Source of the DNA: Burkholderiales bacterium
Lineage (GTDB): Bacteria > Pseudomonadota > Gammaproteobacteria > Burkholderiales > Burkholderiaceae_C
Length of the DNA stretch: 64,000 bases
Assembly (NCBI GenBank): GCA_016191525.1
Contig: JACPOK010000019.1
Coordinates: forward strand, 682,001-746,000
Reading direction: 5' to 3'
A model generated the notes under the pieces. The model was given only the letters and a program-made list of their open reading frames with translations. It did no database searches and was not told where the DNA came from. Positions 20,728-30,724 of the stretch are shown piece by piece. Position 1 is the first letter of the stretch. Every line of letters starts with the position of its first letter. A program made the translations under genes and the position numbers.

Positions 20728-21233
20728 TGCGTCACCTATTTCTTCTGAAAACATCAAACCGACCCGTGATGGGTCAACGATGCCGAAACAGACGCTCTGA
20801 AACGAAGGAAGTGCCGTATCAGCCTTCACCCGTGAGCCATGGCTCACTGGGCGGGGCAAGGGGCGCGCGGATGGGGGCGAGGGGGGAGGCGTGCTGGAGT
20901 GCTACAAGTTTCGTAGCAGGAGGCGCCCGCAGGATGCGGGCTGGCGGCGAATCCATACCCGAAGCGGGGGCCGTAAGCCACCGCCAGCAGGTCAGAAGGA
21001 GCGCCATCAACACAGGGTTTCTCGCTTTGATCCGTCCGCAAGCTTTGCGCTGGCGGACTGGTATTCCATATCGTGTTTCAAAGTGTCGGCTGTACCGGCT
21101 GCCTGGCGGGCCATCGCAAGCATCTGGCTTGCAATCTGCGCGCGAAACAGACGGCGGCATCGACCGTCCAGCGAGGCTGGTGGGGGGCCTGGACTAAACT
21201 CCAGACGAATCAACCACTTACAGCGTTACGCTA
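20728..21233. promoter_or_regulatory. Divergent rne-rluC intergenic region (long leaders)
   Basis: 506 bp without a convincing gene. It must hold the promoters and leaders of rne (minus) and rluC (plus). Small perfect hairpins are visible: GCTAC/GTAGC at about 20901-20917, GCAAGC/GCTTGC at about 21115-21131, and CTGGA/TCCAG around TAAACT near 21189-21204. A long structured rne leader would fit the known 5'-UTR autoregulation of rne in E. coli, but no homologous hairpin can be shown by eye. No clear -35/-10 pair was found. Confidence 0.5.
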
Positions 21234-22265
21234 GTGAAACACATTATAGGGGGCGAACCGCCCCCTGCAAGCGCCCAGGTCAAAACAGTGACGGTGGATG
21301 AAGAATCCGCCGGCCAGCGCCTCGACAATTTCCTGATCCGCCAGTTGAAGGGCGTGCCCAAGACGCACGTCTACCGAATCATCCGCTCGGGCGAAGTGCG
21401 GGTGAACAAGGGCCGGGCCGCGGCCGACACGCGGGTGGCCACGGGTGACCTGATCCGCCTGCCGCCGGTGCGGATTTCCGAAAAAGTGGCCGAAAAGGCG
21501 GAAAAACCGGCGCCGGCACGCGAATTCCCGGTTCTCATGGAAGACGAGCACCTGGTGGCGATTGACAAGCCCGCCGGCGTTGCAGTGCACGGCGGCAGCG
21601 GCGTGAGTTTCGGCGTGATCGAGCAGATGCGGCGCGCCCGCCCGGGCGCGAAGTTCTTGGAACTGGTGCACCGGCTGGACCGCGAAACCTCGGGCATCCT
21701 GCTGCTGGCCAGGAAGCGCTCGGCCCTCACCAACCTGCAGGACCAGTTCCGGGAGCGCGAAACCGGCAAGACCTACCTGGCCCTGGTGCAGGGCACCTGG
21801 CCGGCGAACAAAAAAGTGATCGACACGCCGCTGCACAAGTACGTGCAGGCGGGGCCGGAAGGCACGCCCGGTGCCGGCGAGCGGCGGGTGAAAGTGGTGG
21901 CCAGGGACGACCCGGACGGGATGCGCGCCATCACGCTCGTGAAGGTGGCGGCCGTCATTCCCGCGCAGGCGGGAATCCAGGGCGTTTTCTCCCTGCTGGA
22001 AGTCACGATCAAGACCGGCCGCACCCACCAGATCCGCGTTCACCTGGCCTCGCAGGGCCACCCGATCGCGGGCGACGACAAGTACGGCGATTTCGAGCTG
22101 AACAAGGCCTTGCAAAAGCAGGGGCTCAAGCGCATGTACCTGCATGCGTGGCGGCTACAGTTCGACCACCCCGCTACCGGCGAGCGCATTGAGTTGCTGG
22201 CCGCACTGCCCCCCGAATTAAAGAAGTTTGCCGACCATGCCCCCCTCGCACCCACGCCAGTTTGA
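21234..22265 (+). CDS. rluC: RluC-family 23S rRNA pseudouridine synthase
   Basis: 343 residues: an S4 RNA-binding domain (about 20-90, GQRLDNFLIRQLKG) and a RsuA/RluA-type catalytic domain with HRLDRETSG holding the catalytic Asp near residue 148, then TGRTHQIRVHLASQGHPI. It is expected to modify 23S rRNA uridines 955/2504/2580 (E. coli numbering) as RluC does. The GTG start at 21234 gives MKHIIGG. Just before the RTHQIRVH block the protein carries VIPAQAGIQG, encoded by a dRS3-like palindrome inserted in frame; the surrounding motifs are intact, so activity may be retained. Confidence 0.9.
   Translation: MKHIIGGEPPPASAQVKTVTVDEESAGQRLDNFLIRQLKGVPKTHVYRIIRSGEVRVNKGRAAADTRVATGDLIRLPPVRISEKVAEKAEKPAPAREFPVLMEDEHLVAIDKPAGVAVHGGSGVSFGVIEQMRRARPGAKFLELVHRLDRETSGILLLARKRSALTNLQDQFRERETGKTYLALVQGTWPANKKVIDTPLHKYVQAGPEGTPGAGERRVKVVARDDPDGMRAITLVKVAAVIPAQAGIQGVFSLLEVTIKTGRTHQIRVHLASQGHPIAGDDKYGDFELNKALQKQGLKRMYLHAWRLQFDHPATGERIELLAALPPELKKFADHAPLAPTPV
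21954..21980. repeat. dRS3-like palindromic repeat inside rluC
   Basis: GTCATTCCCGCGCAGGCGGG followed by AATCCAG. The core is a perfect 8-bp stem ATTCCCGC/GCGGGAAT (21957-21976) with a 4-base loop, matching the neisserial dRS3 pattern ATTCCC-N8-GGGAAT. In this frame it encodes VIPAQAGIQ, a peptide that marks such insertions. Confidence 0.85.
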
Positions 22266-22905
22266 CCTGATCGCCTTCGACTGGGACGGCACGCTGTTCG
22301 ATTCCACGAAGATCATCGTGCGCTGCATCCAGCGCGCGGTGGCGGATGTGGGCGGCACCGTGCCCAGCGACAGGGCCGCGGCGTACGTGATCGGCATGGG
22401 CCTGATGGAGGCGCTGGCCCACGCGGCGCCGGACGTGCCGCAGGCCAGGTACCCCGAGCTCGGCGCGCGCTATCGCCACCACTATGTGTCGCACCAGAAC
22501 GACTTGAGCCTGTTCGAAGGCGTTCTCGGGCTGCTGCAGGAACTGAAGTCGCGCCACCATCACCTGGCGGTGGCCACCGGCAAGTCGAGGCGCGGGCTGG
22601 ATGAGTCGCTGCACTCGGTCCAGCTGCGCGGCGTGTTCGACGGTTCGCGCACGGCCGACGAAACCGCGGGCAAGCCCGATCCGCTGATGCTGCATGAGCT
22701 GATGGCGGAATTCGACGTCGCGCCCGAGCGCACGCTGATGATCGGCGACACCACGCACGACCTGCAGATGGCGGTGAATGCCCGCTGCCCCAGCGTGGCG
22801 GTGAGCTATGGCGCGCACGAGCCGGAAGTGTTCGGCCCGCTGAACCCGCGCTTTGTCGCGCACTCGGTACGCGAATTGCATGACTGGCTGGCCGAAAACG
22901 CCTGA
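22237..22905 (+). CDS. HAD-family hydrolase (Gph/phosphoglycolate phosphatase-like)
   Basis: 222 residues. HAD motif I is FDWDGTLFDS (nucleophile Asp15, acid/base Asp17). A helical cap with FEGVLGLLQELK follows, then VATGKSRRGLD (motif II/III region), KPDPLMLHELM, and motif IV MIGDTTHDLQMA. This is the subfamily-IA layout of small phosphatases such as phosphoglycolate phosphatase; the substrate cannot be read from sequence. The ATG at 22237 lies inside the end of rluC (29-bp overlap), suggesting one transcript with rluC and the Rieske gene. Confidence 0.88.
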   Translation: MPPSHPRQFDLIAFDWDGTLFDSTKIIVRCIQRAVADVGGTVPSDRAAAYVIGMGLMEALAHAAPDVPQARYPELGARYRHHYVSHQNDLSLFEGVLGLLQELKSRHHHLAVATGKSRRGLDESLHSVQLRGVFDGSRTADETAGKPDPLMLHELMAEFDVAPERTLMIGDTTHDLQMAVNARCPSVAVSYGAHEPEVFGPLNPRFVAHSVRELHDWLAENA

Positions 22906-22910
22906 AACCC

Positions 22911-23276
22911 ATGGCCGACGAAATCCCCCTGTGCAATTCCGCCGAGCTGGCCGACGGCGGCGATGCCGTGCCGTTTGACGTGGCCTATGGCGGGCAGACC
23001 TGCCGCGCCTTCGCCATCCGCTATGAGGGCGCAGTGCATGCCTACCTGAACCGGTGCGCCCATGTGGCGATGGAGATGGACTGGCAGCCCAACCGCTTCT
23101 TCGACGACACCGGGCGCTGGCTGCTGTGCTCCACCCACGGCGCGGCCTACCAGCCCGACACGGGCGAGTGCGCCGGCGGCCCCTGCCGCGGCGGGCTGGT
23201 GAAGATTGCCCTCACGGAGCGCGGCGGCGTGGTGCACTGGCATACTGACCACAACCTAAAACCTGTTGAGTTCTGA
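22911..23276 (+). CDS. Rieske [2Fe-2S] domain protein
   Basis: 121 residues forming a stand-alone Rieske ferredoxin-like domain. Cluster ligands are visible as CAH (Cys49, His51) and CSTH (Cys73, His76), with the expected GAAYQPDTGECAGGPCRGG after the second pair. Such small proteins resemble the ferredoxin parts of dioxygenases and NirD. In betaproteobacteria one is often found between a HAD phosphatase and an S49 peptidase, as here. Its electron partner is unknown. Confidence 0.88.
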   Translation: MADEIPLCNSAELADGGDAVPFDVAYGGQTCRAFAIRYEGAVHAYLNRCAHVAMEMDWQPNRFFDDTGRWLLCSTHGAAYQPDTGECAGGPCRGGLVKIALTERGGVVHWHTDHNLKPVEF

Positions 23277-23277
23277 C

Positions 23278-24276
23278 ATGACCGAATTGCCGCCTGGAAG
23301 CCCTCCAGAAGAAGAGAACCAAGCTGCAGCCCGCATGGAGCGTGCACAGGGCGCTATCAAAAGTGAAGCAATCCTGGAGAAGCTGGTGTTCGCCACGCTG
23401 GAAGAGCAGCGCACCGCCCGCCGCTGGCGCACCTTTGTGCGGCTGTCCTGGCTGGTGCTCATCGTGTTTGTGCTGTGGGCGCTGATGCACCGCGGCTCGG
23501 CGAGTGCCGACAAGGCCTCCGCGCACACGGCGGTGATCGAGATCAAGGGAGAAATCGCTTCGGGTGCCGACGCCAGTGCCGAGTTCGTGGTGGCCGCGAT
23601 GCAGGCGGCCTTCCAGGACGAGGGCGCCAAGGCCATCGTGCTGCTGATCAATTCGCCCGGCGGCAGCCCGGTGCAGGCCGGCATCATCAACGACGAGATC
23701 AAGCGCCTGAAGGACAAGTACAAGAAGCCGGTCTACGCCGTGGTGGAAGAGTCCTGTGCGTCGGCGGCCTATTACATCGCCGCTGCGGCGGACAAGATCT
23801 TCGTGGACAAAGCCAGCATCGTGGGCAGCATCGGCGTGCTGATGGACGGCTTTGGCTTCACCGGCCTGATGGACAAGCTGGGCGTGGAGCGCAGGCTGAT
23901 GACCGCCGGCGAGAACAAGGGCTTCCTGGACCCGTTCAGCCCGCAGACCGACAAGCAGCGCGCTTATGCGCAAGCCATGCTGGACCAGATCCACAAGCAG
24001 TTCATCGACGCCGTGAAGGCCGGGCGCGGCAAGCGGCTGAAGGAAACGCCTGAGCTCTTCAGCGGCCTGTTCTGGAGCGGCCAGCAGGCGGTGGAACTGG
24101 GGCTGGCTGACCAGCTGGGCAATCTCGCCTTCGTGGCCCGCGAAGTGGTGCACGCAGAGGAACTGGTGGACTACACCCGGCGCGATAACGTGGCCGAGCG
24201 GCTGGCCAAGAAGTTCGGCGCGGCCCTGGGCGAGGGGGCAGTGCGCGCCATGAAGGCCATCCCCGCCATCCGCTGA
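23278..24276 (+). CDS. S49 family signal peptide peptidase (SppA-like, short form)
   Basis: 332 residues, membrane-anchored by one helix at about 62-80 (LVLIVFVLWAL). The S49 fold is shown by NSPGGSPVQAG, the nucleophile region CASAAYYIAAAADKI (Ser near 161) and SIVGSIGVLMDGFG; the Lys near 213 in AGENKG is the likely general base. It should cut remnant signal peptides or other membrane peptides on the outer face of the inner membrane. The ATG at 23278 follows the Rieske gene by one base. Codons 13-32 may derive from a degenerate copy of the palindromic repeat seen in hemD and rseA. Confidence 0.88.
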   Translation: MTELPPGSPPEEENQAAARMERAQGAIKSEAILEKLVFATLEEQRTARRWRTFVRLSWLVLIVFVLWALMHRGSASADKASAHTAVIEIKGEIASGADASAEFVVAAMQAAFQDEGAKAIVLLINSPGGSPVQAGIINDEIKRLKDKYKKPVYAVVEESCASAAYYIAAAADKIFVDKASIVGSIGVLMDGFGFTGLMDKLGVERRLMTAGENKGFLDPFSPQTDKQRAYAQAMLDQIHKQFIDAVKAGRGKRLKETPELFSGLFWSGQQAVELGLADQLGNLAFVAREVVHAEELVDYTRRDNVAERLAKKFGAALGEGAVRAMKAIPAIR

Positions 24277-24288
24277 AACAGCGAGTCC

Positions 24289-25050
24289 TCAGCGGCCGAT
24301 CAGGAATACCGCCGGCGTGTCATTCGCCAGCGGGTTCGGTTTCTGCTTCCAGTTTTTTGCCGTGTCGCTGCGGCTCGCGGCCTGCGGCAGCGTCAGCCCG
24401 CTGCTGACCGACAGGCGCGTGTTGTGCTGCAGCACCTGCAGCAGGGCCTGCCACAGCGCGGCGTTGCGGTAAGGCGTCTCGATGAACATCTGGGTCTGCC
24501 CGGTCTTCAGGGCCAGCGACTCCAGTTCGCGGATGCGCTTGCCGCGCTCGGCGGCGTCCTGCGGCAGGTAGCCGACAAAAGCGAAGTTCTGGCCGTTGAG
24601 CCCGCTGGCCGCCAGGGCCAGCAGCAGCGAGACGGGCCCGGGCAGCGCCACCACTTCCACACCCAGTTCATGCGCCGCCTTCACCACGGAGGAGCCGGGG
24701 TCGGCGATCGCCGGCATGCCGGCCTCGCTCACCAGGCCCAGGTCGTGGCCTGCGAGCGCCGGCGCCAGCAGGGGCCGCGCGTCGAAGTTGCCGGCGTGGT
24801 CGCCCTTTTTGTGCACTTCGCGGGGCAGTTCGGTGATGCTCATCTCCTGCAGCGGCAGGGCCAGCGGATGCAGCTCGTGCACGCGCTTGAGGTAGGCGCG
24901 CGCGGACCTGGCGTTCTCGCAGACCCAGTGCGTGAGGCGCGCGGCGGCGGCCAGCGTGGCGTCGGGCATCACGTGGGCCAACGGCACTTGCGGCTCGCAG
25001 CCGAAATCCAGCGGCGCCGGCACCAGGTAAAGCTTGCCGGGCGTGCTCAC
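24289..25050 (-). CDS. SAM-dependent methyltransferase, tetrapyrrole-methylase fold (RsmI-related)
   Basis: 253 residues of the TP_methylase family. The beginning GKLYLVPAPLDFG, the mid-region GLVSEAGMPAIADPGS with the family's characteristic Ala-Asp-Pro-Gly turn, and VVALPGPVSLLLALAASG match RsmI-type 16S rRNA ribose methyltransferases, although the protein is a shorter paralogue whose target is not established. The ATG overlaps the stop of the Maf gene by four bases, so the two are translated together. Confidence 0.85.
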   Translation of the reverse strand: MSTPGKLYLVPAPLDFGCEPQVPLAHVMPDATLAAAARLTHWVCENARSARAYLKRVHELHPLALPLQEMSITELPREVHKKGDHAGNFDARPLLAPALAGHDLGLVSEAGMPAIADPGSSVVKAAHELGVEVVALPGPVSLLLALAASGLNGQNFAFVGYLPQDAAERGKRIRELESLALKTGQTQMFIETPYRNAALWQALLQVLQHNTRLSVSSGLTLPQAASRSDTAKNWKQKPNPLANDTPAVFLIGR

Positions 25051-25664
25051 AGCAGCCTGAACCCGGCGGCGCGCAGCATCCGGCAGGTGCGGATCAGCGG
25101 CAGGCCCACCAGCGCCGAGGGGTCGTCGTTCTCGATGGCCTCCAGCAAGGCGATGCCCAGGCCCTCACTCTTGGCGCTGCCGGCGCAGTCGTAGGGCTGC
25201 TCGGCCCGCAGGTAGTTCTCGATCTCGCTGTCGCCCAGGTCGCGGAACTGCACGCGCACCGGCGCCAGGTCCAGCTGTTCGAAGCCGGTCTGCGCGCAAA
25301 CCACTGCCACCGCGGTCTGGAAGACCACGCTGCGCCCGCGCATGCGGCGCAACTGCTCGACAGCGCGGTCGTGGTTGCCCGGCTTGCCCAGCGGCTCGCC
25401 GTCCAGGTCGGCCACCTGGTCCGAGCCGATCACGATGGCCTGCGGAAAGCGCGCCGCGACGGCGTGCGCCTTCGCCAGCGCCAGGCGGCGCGCCAGCGCG
25501 GCCGGGGTTTCGCCGGGCAGGGGCGTCTCGTCCACGTCCGGCGCCGCCACCTCGAACGGCACCTGCAGGCGCGACAGCAGTTCACGCCGGTAGCGCGAGG
25601 TCGAGCCCAGCACCAGCTGGCGGTTTTGCGGGGAGGGCGGGTGGGTGGGAGCGGCCACGGTCAT
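25047..25664 (-). CDS. Maf family nucleotide pyrophosphatase (YceF-like)
   Basis: 205 residues. Maf signatures: LGSTSRYRRELLSRL at the N-terminus, DVDETPLPGETP, and GSDQVADLDGEPLGKPG. YceF-type Maf proteins hydrolyse m7GTP and related modified nucleotides, and in many proteobacteria lie beside yceD-rpmF, as here. It is divergent from yceD with only 25 bp between the start codons. Confidence 0.9.
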   Translation of the reverse strand: MTVAAPTHPPSPQNRQLVLGSTSRYRRELLSRLQVPFEVAAPDVDETPLPGETPAALARRLALAKAHAVAARFPQAIVIGSDQVADLDGEPLGKPGNHDRAVEQLRRMRGRSVVFQTAVAVVCAQTGFEQLDLAPVRVQFRDLGDSEIENYLRAEQPYDCAGSAKSEGLGIALLEAIENDDPSALVGLPLIRTCRMLRAAGFRLL

Positions 25665-25689
25665 GGGTTGATTCTCTTACACTGGCCCG

Positions 25690-26232
25690 ATGAAGAAAGA
25701 GACCCCCGCGCGCCGCCTTGAGCCCCGCAGCTTCGCCGAACAGGCGGGCCGGCTCACGGGGGAAGATCCGCTGGCGGCCTACCCACGGCTGACGGCCGAA
25801 ACGCAGGGGCGCGTGGCCCCGGGGCCGGTCACCTGGACGGCCACGGGCGAACTGCGCAACCCGCGGCACGTCAACCCCGAGATCTGGCTGCACCTGCAGG
25901 CGCATGCGGTCCTGCCGCTGGTCTGCCAGCGCTGCCTGGGCGAGGTGGAAATTCCGGTCGATGTGGACCGTTCTTTCCGTTTCGTCGCGGACGAGACCAC
26001 GGCGCTGGCCCAGGACGACGAGGCCGAGGAAGACCTGCTGGTGCTGGCGCCCCTGGACGTGGTGGAGCTGGTCGAGGATGAGCTGCTGATGGAGATGCCC
26101 GTCGTTCCCCGCCATGAGACCTGCCCCGCGCCGGTGAAGTTGGCGGTCGCTGACCCGGATTTCGATGCGCCGGCCGAGCGGGAGAACCCTTTTGCGGTGC
26201 TGCAAAAGCTGGGGTTGGGAAAGCCCAAGTAA
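25690..26232 (+). CDS. yceD: YceD/DUF177 family protein
   Basis: 180-residue small acidic protein of the DUF177 family, encoded just before rpmF as in most bacteria. The family Cys pair is seen in CQRCLGEVEIPVDV and the C-terminus has NPFAVLQKLGL. YceD proteins are linked to 23S rRNA accumulation in plants and bacteria. The start codon has no evident Shine-Dalgarno sequence and lies 25 bp from the divergent Maf start, so a leaderless or very short-leader mRNA is possible. Confidence 0.9.
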   Translation: MKKETPARRLEPRSFAEQAGRLTGEDPLAAYPRLTAETQGRVAPGPVTWTATGELRNPRHVNPEIWLHLQAHAVLPLVCQRCLGEVEIPVDVDRSFRFVADETTALAQDDEAEEDLLVLAPLDVVELVEDELLMEMPVVPRHETCPAPVKLAVADPDFDAPAERENPFAVLQKLGLGKPK

Positions 26233-26248
26233 AATCAACAAGTTGGGC

Positions 26249-26254
26249 TATAAT
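26249..26254 (+). promoter_or_regulatory. Probable -10 box upstream of rpmF
   Basis: A perfect TATAAT lies 16 bases after the yceD stop and about 107 bases before rpmF. No good -35 hexamer is seen at 16-18 bp. It would drive rpmF, and plsX only if the terminator at 26561 is passed. Confidence 0.45.
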
Positions 26255-26360
26255 CGAGGGCTTCGCGCGAAATGGCCCCGGCCCCGCGCGTGCCCACCAC
26301 TGACCCATTAACCGGCAGCCGCGTCACGGCGCAGCGCCATTTGAAGCCCAGGAGCCCCTC

Positions 26361-26543
26361 ATGGCCGTCCAGCAAAACAAGAAGTCCCCCTCCAAGCGCG
26401 GCATGCACCGCTCGCACAACGCCCTGGTGGTGCCCGGCATCGCCGTGGAACCCACCACCGGTGAGACCCACCTGCGCCACCACATCAGCCCGACGGGCTT
26501 TTACCGTGGCCGCAAGGTCATGAAGACCAAGAACGACGCCTGA
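26361..26543 (+). CDS. rpmF: 50S ribosomal protein L32
   Basis: 60 residues, complete L32: [20 protein letters not shown] at the start and the conserved [14 protein letters not shown] at the end. This form lacks the four zinc-binding Cys seen in some other phyla, as normal for betaproteobacteria. Followed by a strong terminator before plsX. Confidence 0.97.
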   Translation: MAVQQNKKSPSKRGMHRSHNALVVPGIAVEPTTGETHLRHHISPTGFYRGRKVMKTKNDA

Positions 26544-26560
26544 TCGCGTCTTGCTGCAGC

Positions 26561-26602
26561 AAGGCCCGGCGCTGCACCCGCAGCCACGGGCCTTTGTTTT
26601 TT
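26561..26602 (+). terminator. Rho-independent terminator after rpmF
   Basis: Stem AAGGCCCG/CGGGCCTT with a nested GCTGC/GCAGC hairpin in the loop, followed by TGTTTTTT. It separates rpmF from the fatty acid cluster. Confidence 0.85.
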
Positions 26603-26636
26603 GTGCCCCGTTCCCGTTCGTTCTACATTTGAGGCC

Positions 26637-27686
26637 ATGACTACTCTGGCTGTCGATTGCATGGGGGGCGACCACGGTCCCGCCGTCACCCTGGCGGCAT
26701 GCCGCGGCTTCCTCGAGCGGCACCCCGACGCCCAGTTGCTGCTGGTCGGCGCGCCTGCCGCACTGGCCGCCTTTTCCCATCCCCGCGCCCGTGTCGTGCC
26801 CGCCAGCGAAGTTGTCGCCATGGACGATGCCGTCGAGATCGCCCTGCGCAAGAAGAAGGATTCCTCCATGCGGGTGGCGATCCAGCAGGTCAAGGACGGC
26901 CAGGCCCAGGCCGCCGTCTCGGCGGGCAATACCGGTGCCCTGATGGCTCTGGCCCGCTACCTGCTCAAAACCTTGGACGGTATCGACCGGCCGGCCATCG
27001 CCTCTCCGCTGCCGAACGCCAAGGGCGGCGCTACGACAGTGCTGGACCTGGGCGCCAATGTTGATTGCACCGAACACCACCTGCTCCAGTTTGCCGTGAT
27101 GGGGTCCGCCCTGGTTTCGGCCCTGAATAATGAGGAAAGTCCATCGGTGGGCTTGCTAAATATTGGCGAAGAAGTCATCAAAGGCAGCGAAGTCATCAAA
27201 AAAGCTGGTGAACTGCTTCGATTTGCTGCCAATTCCGGCGATTTGAATTTTTACGGCAATGTCGAAGGCAATGACATCTTCAAGGGCACGACCGACATCG
27301 TGGTCTGCGACGGCTTTGTAGGCAACGTGGCGCTGAAGACCAGCGAAGGGCTGGCGTCCATGATCGGCGGCTTCCTGAAAGAAGAGTTTTCGCGCAACGC
27401 CTTTACAAAACTTGCGGCTATCGTCGCCTATCCGATCCTAAATTCGTTTAAAAACCGCGTTGACTATCGTCGATACAACGGCGCGGCGCTTTTGGGTCTG
27501 CGCGGGCTGGTCTTCAAGAGCCATGGCTCGGCTGACGAGTTCGCCTTCGGGCAGGCCTTGAACCGGGCGTATGATGCAGCCCGAAACAACCTGCTGGACC
27601 GCGTCCAGGCTCGTATCGCCCATGCCCGGCCCCTGCTGGTGGGCATCGAGGCCCCGGCGCAGCCGCTGGAAGCCGCAGTCACCTGA
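26637..27686 (+). CDS. plsX: Phosphate acyltransferase PlsX
   Basis: 349-residue soluble enzyme making acyl-phosphate from acyl-ACP, the first step of phospholipid synthesis with PlsY. The N-terminus [15 protein letters not shown] and [28 protein letters not shown] and [17 protein letters not shown] are classical. The ATG at 26637 is preferred over an upstream in-frame GTG. About 27120-27300 and 27400-27480 are near 45-50% GC with codons (CTA, AGT, ATT, AAA) rare in the neighbouring genes, although the protein motifs are conserved. Confidence 0.96.
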   Translation: MTTLAVDCMGGDHGPAVTLAACRGFLERHPDAQLLLVGAPAALAAFSHPRARVVPASEVVAMDDAVEIALRKKKDSSMRVAIQQVKDGQAQAAVSAGNTGALMALARYLLKTLDGIDRPAIASPLPNAKGGATTVLDLGANVDCTEHHLLQFAVMGSALVSALNNEESPSVGLLNIGEEVIKGSEVIKKAGELLRFAANSGDLNFYGNVEGNDIFKGTTDIVVCDGFVGNVALKTSEGLASMIGGFLKEEFSRNAFTKLAAIVAYPILNSFKNRVDYRRYNGAALLGLRGLVFKSHGSADEFAFGQALNRAYDAARNNLLDRVQARIAHARPLLVGIEAPAQPLEAAVT

Positions 27687-27697
27687 CTTCTTCTTAC

Positions 27698-28675
27698 ATG
27701 ACACGATATTCCCGAATCACGGGCACCGGCAGTTTCCTGCCCCCGCGCCGCGTGACCAATGCCGACCTGGCCGCCGAGCTCGGTGCCAAGGGCGTTGAAA
27801 CCTCCGACGAGTGGATCGTCGAGCGCACCGGCATCCGGGCCCGCCATTTCGCCGCCCCCGACGTGACCAGCAGCGACCTGGGCGCTGAAGCGGCCCGCCG
27901 CGCGCTGGAGGCCGCCGGCCGCGGTGCCGGCGAGATCGACCTGATCATCGTGGCCACGTCCACACCGGACATGGTGTTTCCCTCGGCCGCCTGCATCCTG
28001 CAGAACAAGCTGGGCATCGCCGGCTGCGCCGCCTTCGACGTGCAGGCCGTGTGCAGCGGCTTTGTCTATGCGCTGACGGTGGCCGACTCGCTGATCCGCA
28101 CGGGTGGCGCCAGCAAGGCGCTGGTGATCGGCGCCGAAGTGTTCTCCCGCATCCTCGACTTCACCGACCGCACCACCTGCGTGCTGTTTGGCGACGGCGC
28201 CGGCGCCGTGGTGCTGGAAGCCTCGGAAACGCCGGGCATCCTGGCCAGCGACCTGCACGCCGACGGCAAGCACGTGAGCATCCTGTGCGTGCCGGGCAAC
28301 GTGTCCGGCGGCAAGGTGCTGGGCGATCCGCTGCTCAAGATGGACGGGCAGGCCGTGTTCAAGCTGGCCGTGGGCGTGCTGGAAGACGCCGCCCGCGCCA
28401 CGCTGGCCAAAGCCGGCAAGACCGATGCCGACATCGACTGGCTGATCCCGCACCAGGCCAACATCCGCATCATGCAAAGCACGGCGAGGAAGCTGAAACT
28501 GCCGATGGACAAGCTGGTGGTGACCGTGGACCAGCACGGCAACACCTCCGCCGCCTCCATTCCGCTGGCGCTGGATGCCTCGGTGCGCAGCGGCAAGATC
28601 AGGAAGGGCGACACGCTGATGCTGGAAGGCGTGGGCGGCGGCTTCACCTGGGGCGCCGTGCTCCTGGACTTCTGA
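27698..28675 (+). CDS. fabH: Beta-ketoacyl-ACP synthase III
   Basis: 325 residues. It starts type II fatty acid synthesis by condensing acetyl-CoA with malonyl-ACP. The catalytic triad is visible: Cys119 in [10 protein letters not shown], His252 in IPHQANIRI and Asn282 in HGNTSAAS. The C-terminus [13 protein letters not shown] is typical. It lies 11 bases after plsX and two bases before fabD, the standard plsX-fabHDG-acpP-fabF order. Confidence 0.97.
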   Translation: MTRYSRITGTGSFLPPRRVTNADLAAELGAKGVETSDEWIVERTGIRARHFAAPDVTSSDLGAEAARRALEAAGRGAGEIDLIIVATSTPDMVFPSAACILQNKLGIAGCAAFDVQAVCSGFVYALTVADSLIRTGGASKALVIGAEVFSRILDFTDRTTCVLFGDGAGAVVLEASETPGILASDLHADGKHVSILCVPGNVSGGKVLGDPLLKMDGQAVFKLAVGVLEDAARATLAKAGKTDADIDWLIPHQANIRIMQSTARKLKLPMDKLVVTVDQHGNTSAASIPLALDASVRSGKIRKGDTLMLEGVGGGFTWGAVLLDF

Positions 28676-28677
28676 CG

Positions 28678-29624
28678 ATGAAACCCTTCGCAATTGTCTT
28701 TCCCGGCCAGGGCTCGCAGGCCACCGGCATGCTGGACGCCTGGGGCGATCATCCGGCCGTTGCCGCCGCGCTGAAGGAAGCATCGGACGCCCTGGGCGAA
28801 GACCTCGGTGCGCTGATCAGGAACGGCCCCAAGGAAGCGCTGGCCCTCACCACCAACACCCAGCCGGTGATGCTGGTGGCAGGCGTTGCCGCTTACCGCG
28901 CCTGGCTGGCCGAGGGCGGTGCGCTGCCGTCCGTGGTGGCCGGCCATTCGCTGGGCGAGTATTCGGCGCTGGTCGCTTCCGGCGTGCTGACGCTGGCGCA
29001 GGCCGCGCCGCTGGTGCGCTTCCGCGCCCAGGCCATGCAGGACGCCGTGCCCGTGGGCACCGGTGCGATGGCGGCCATCCTGGGCATGGACGCGCAGCGC
29101 GTCATCGAAGGCTGCGCCGAAGCCGTGCGCACCTTCGGAACCAACACGCTCGAGGTGGTGGAAGCTGTGAATTTCAACGACCCCGCGCAGACGGTGATCG
29201 CCGGCAGCAAGGCGGCGGTGGAAAAGGCCTGCGAAGTGCTCAAGGCCAATGGCGCCAAGCGCGCCTTGCCCTTGCCGGTTTCCGCGCCCTTCCATTCCAG
29301 CCTGATGAAGCCGGCGGCCGAGAAGCTGAAGGAAAAGCTGGCCGCCACCCCGTTCGCGGCGCCGCAGATTCCCGTCATCAACAACATCGAGGTCAAGGCC
29401 GAGAGCGAGCCCGACCGAATCCGCAACGCCCTTTACGAGCAGGCTTTCGGGCCGGTGCGCTGGGTCGAATGCGTGCAGGCCATCCAGGCGCGCGGCGTCA
29501 CCACGATCATCGAATGCGGCCCGGGCAAGGTGCTGGCCGGAATGTGCAAGCGCATCGACGCCGGGCTGGCCGGCGTGGCGCTGTACGACCCGGCCTCCCT
29601 GGCCGAGGCCAGGGGGCTGCTGGC

Positions 29625-29628
<4 letters not shown>
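28678..29628 (+). CDS. fabD: Malonyl-CoA:ACP transacylase
   Basis: 316 residues. It transfers malonyl from CoA to ACP. FPGQGSQATGMLDAW at the N-terminus, active-site Ser91 in GHSLGEYSALVASG and catalytic His206 in SAPFHSSLM are present; ECGPGKVLAGMCKRI is the usual C-terminal motif. The stop overlaps the fabG start by four bases. Confidence 0.97.
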
Positions 29629-30717
<1,089 letters not shown>

Positions 30718-30724
30718 CAAGCGC

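Noticed and set aside
17884..20748. 954-codon open frame on the plus strand opposite rne
   Set aside because: It mirrors the rne codons in a GC-rich gene and its product is a low-complexity Ala/Gly/Leu string with no motif. RNase E on the other strand is certain.
20728..20859. N-terminal extension of RNase E starting at 20859
   Set aside because: The family begins [10 protein letters not shown] and that start at 20727 has a good AGGTGA site.
23300..23375. Definite fourth copy of the palindromic repeat in sppA
   Set aside because: Only the TTTTGATAGC and GCTGCAGC ends match well and the central stem is degraded; mentioned only as a possible relic.
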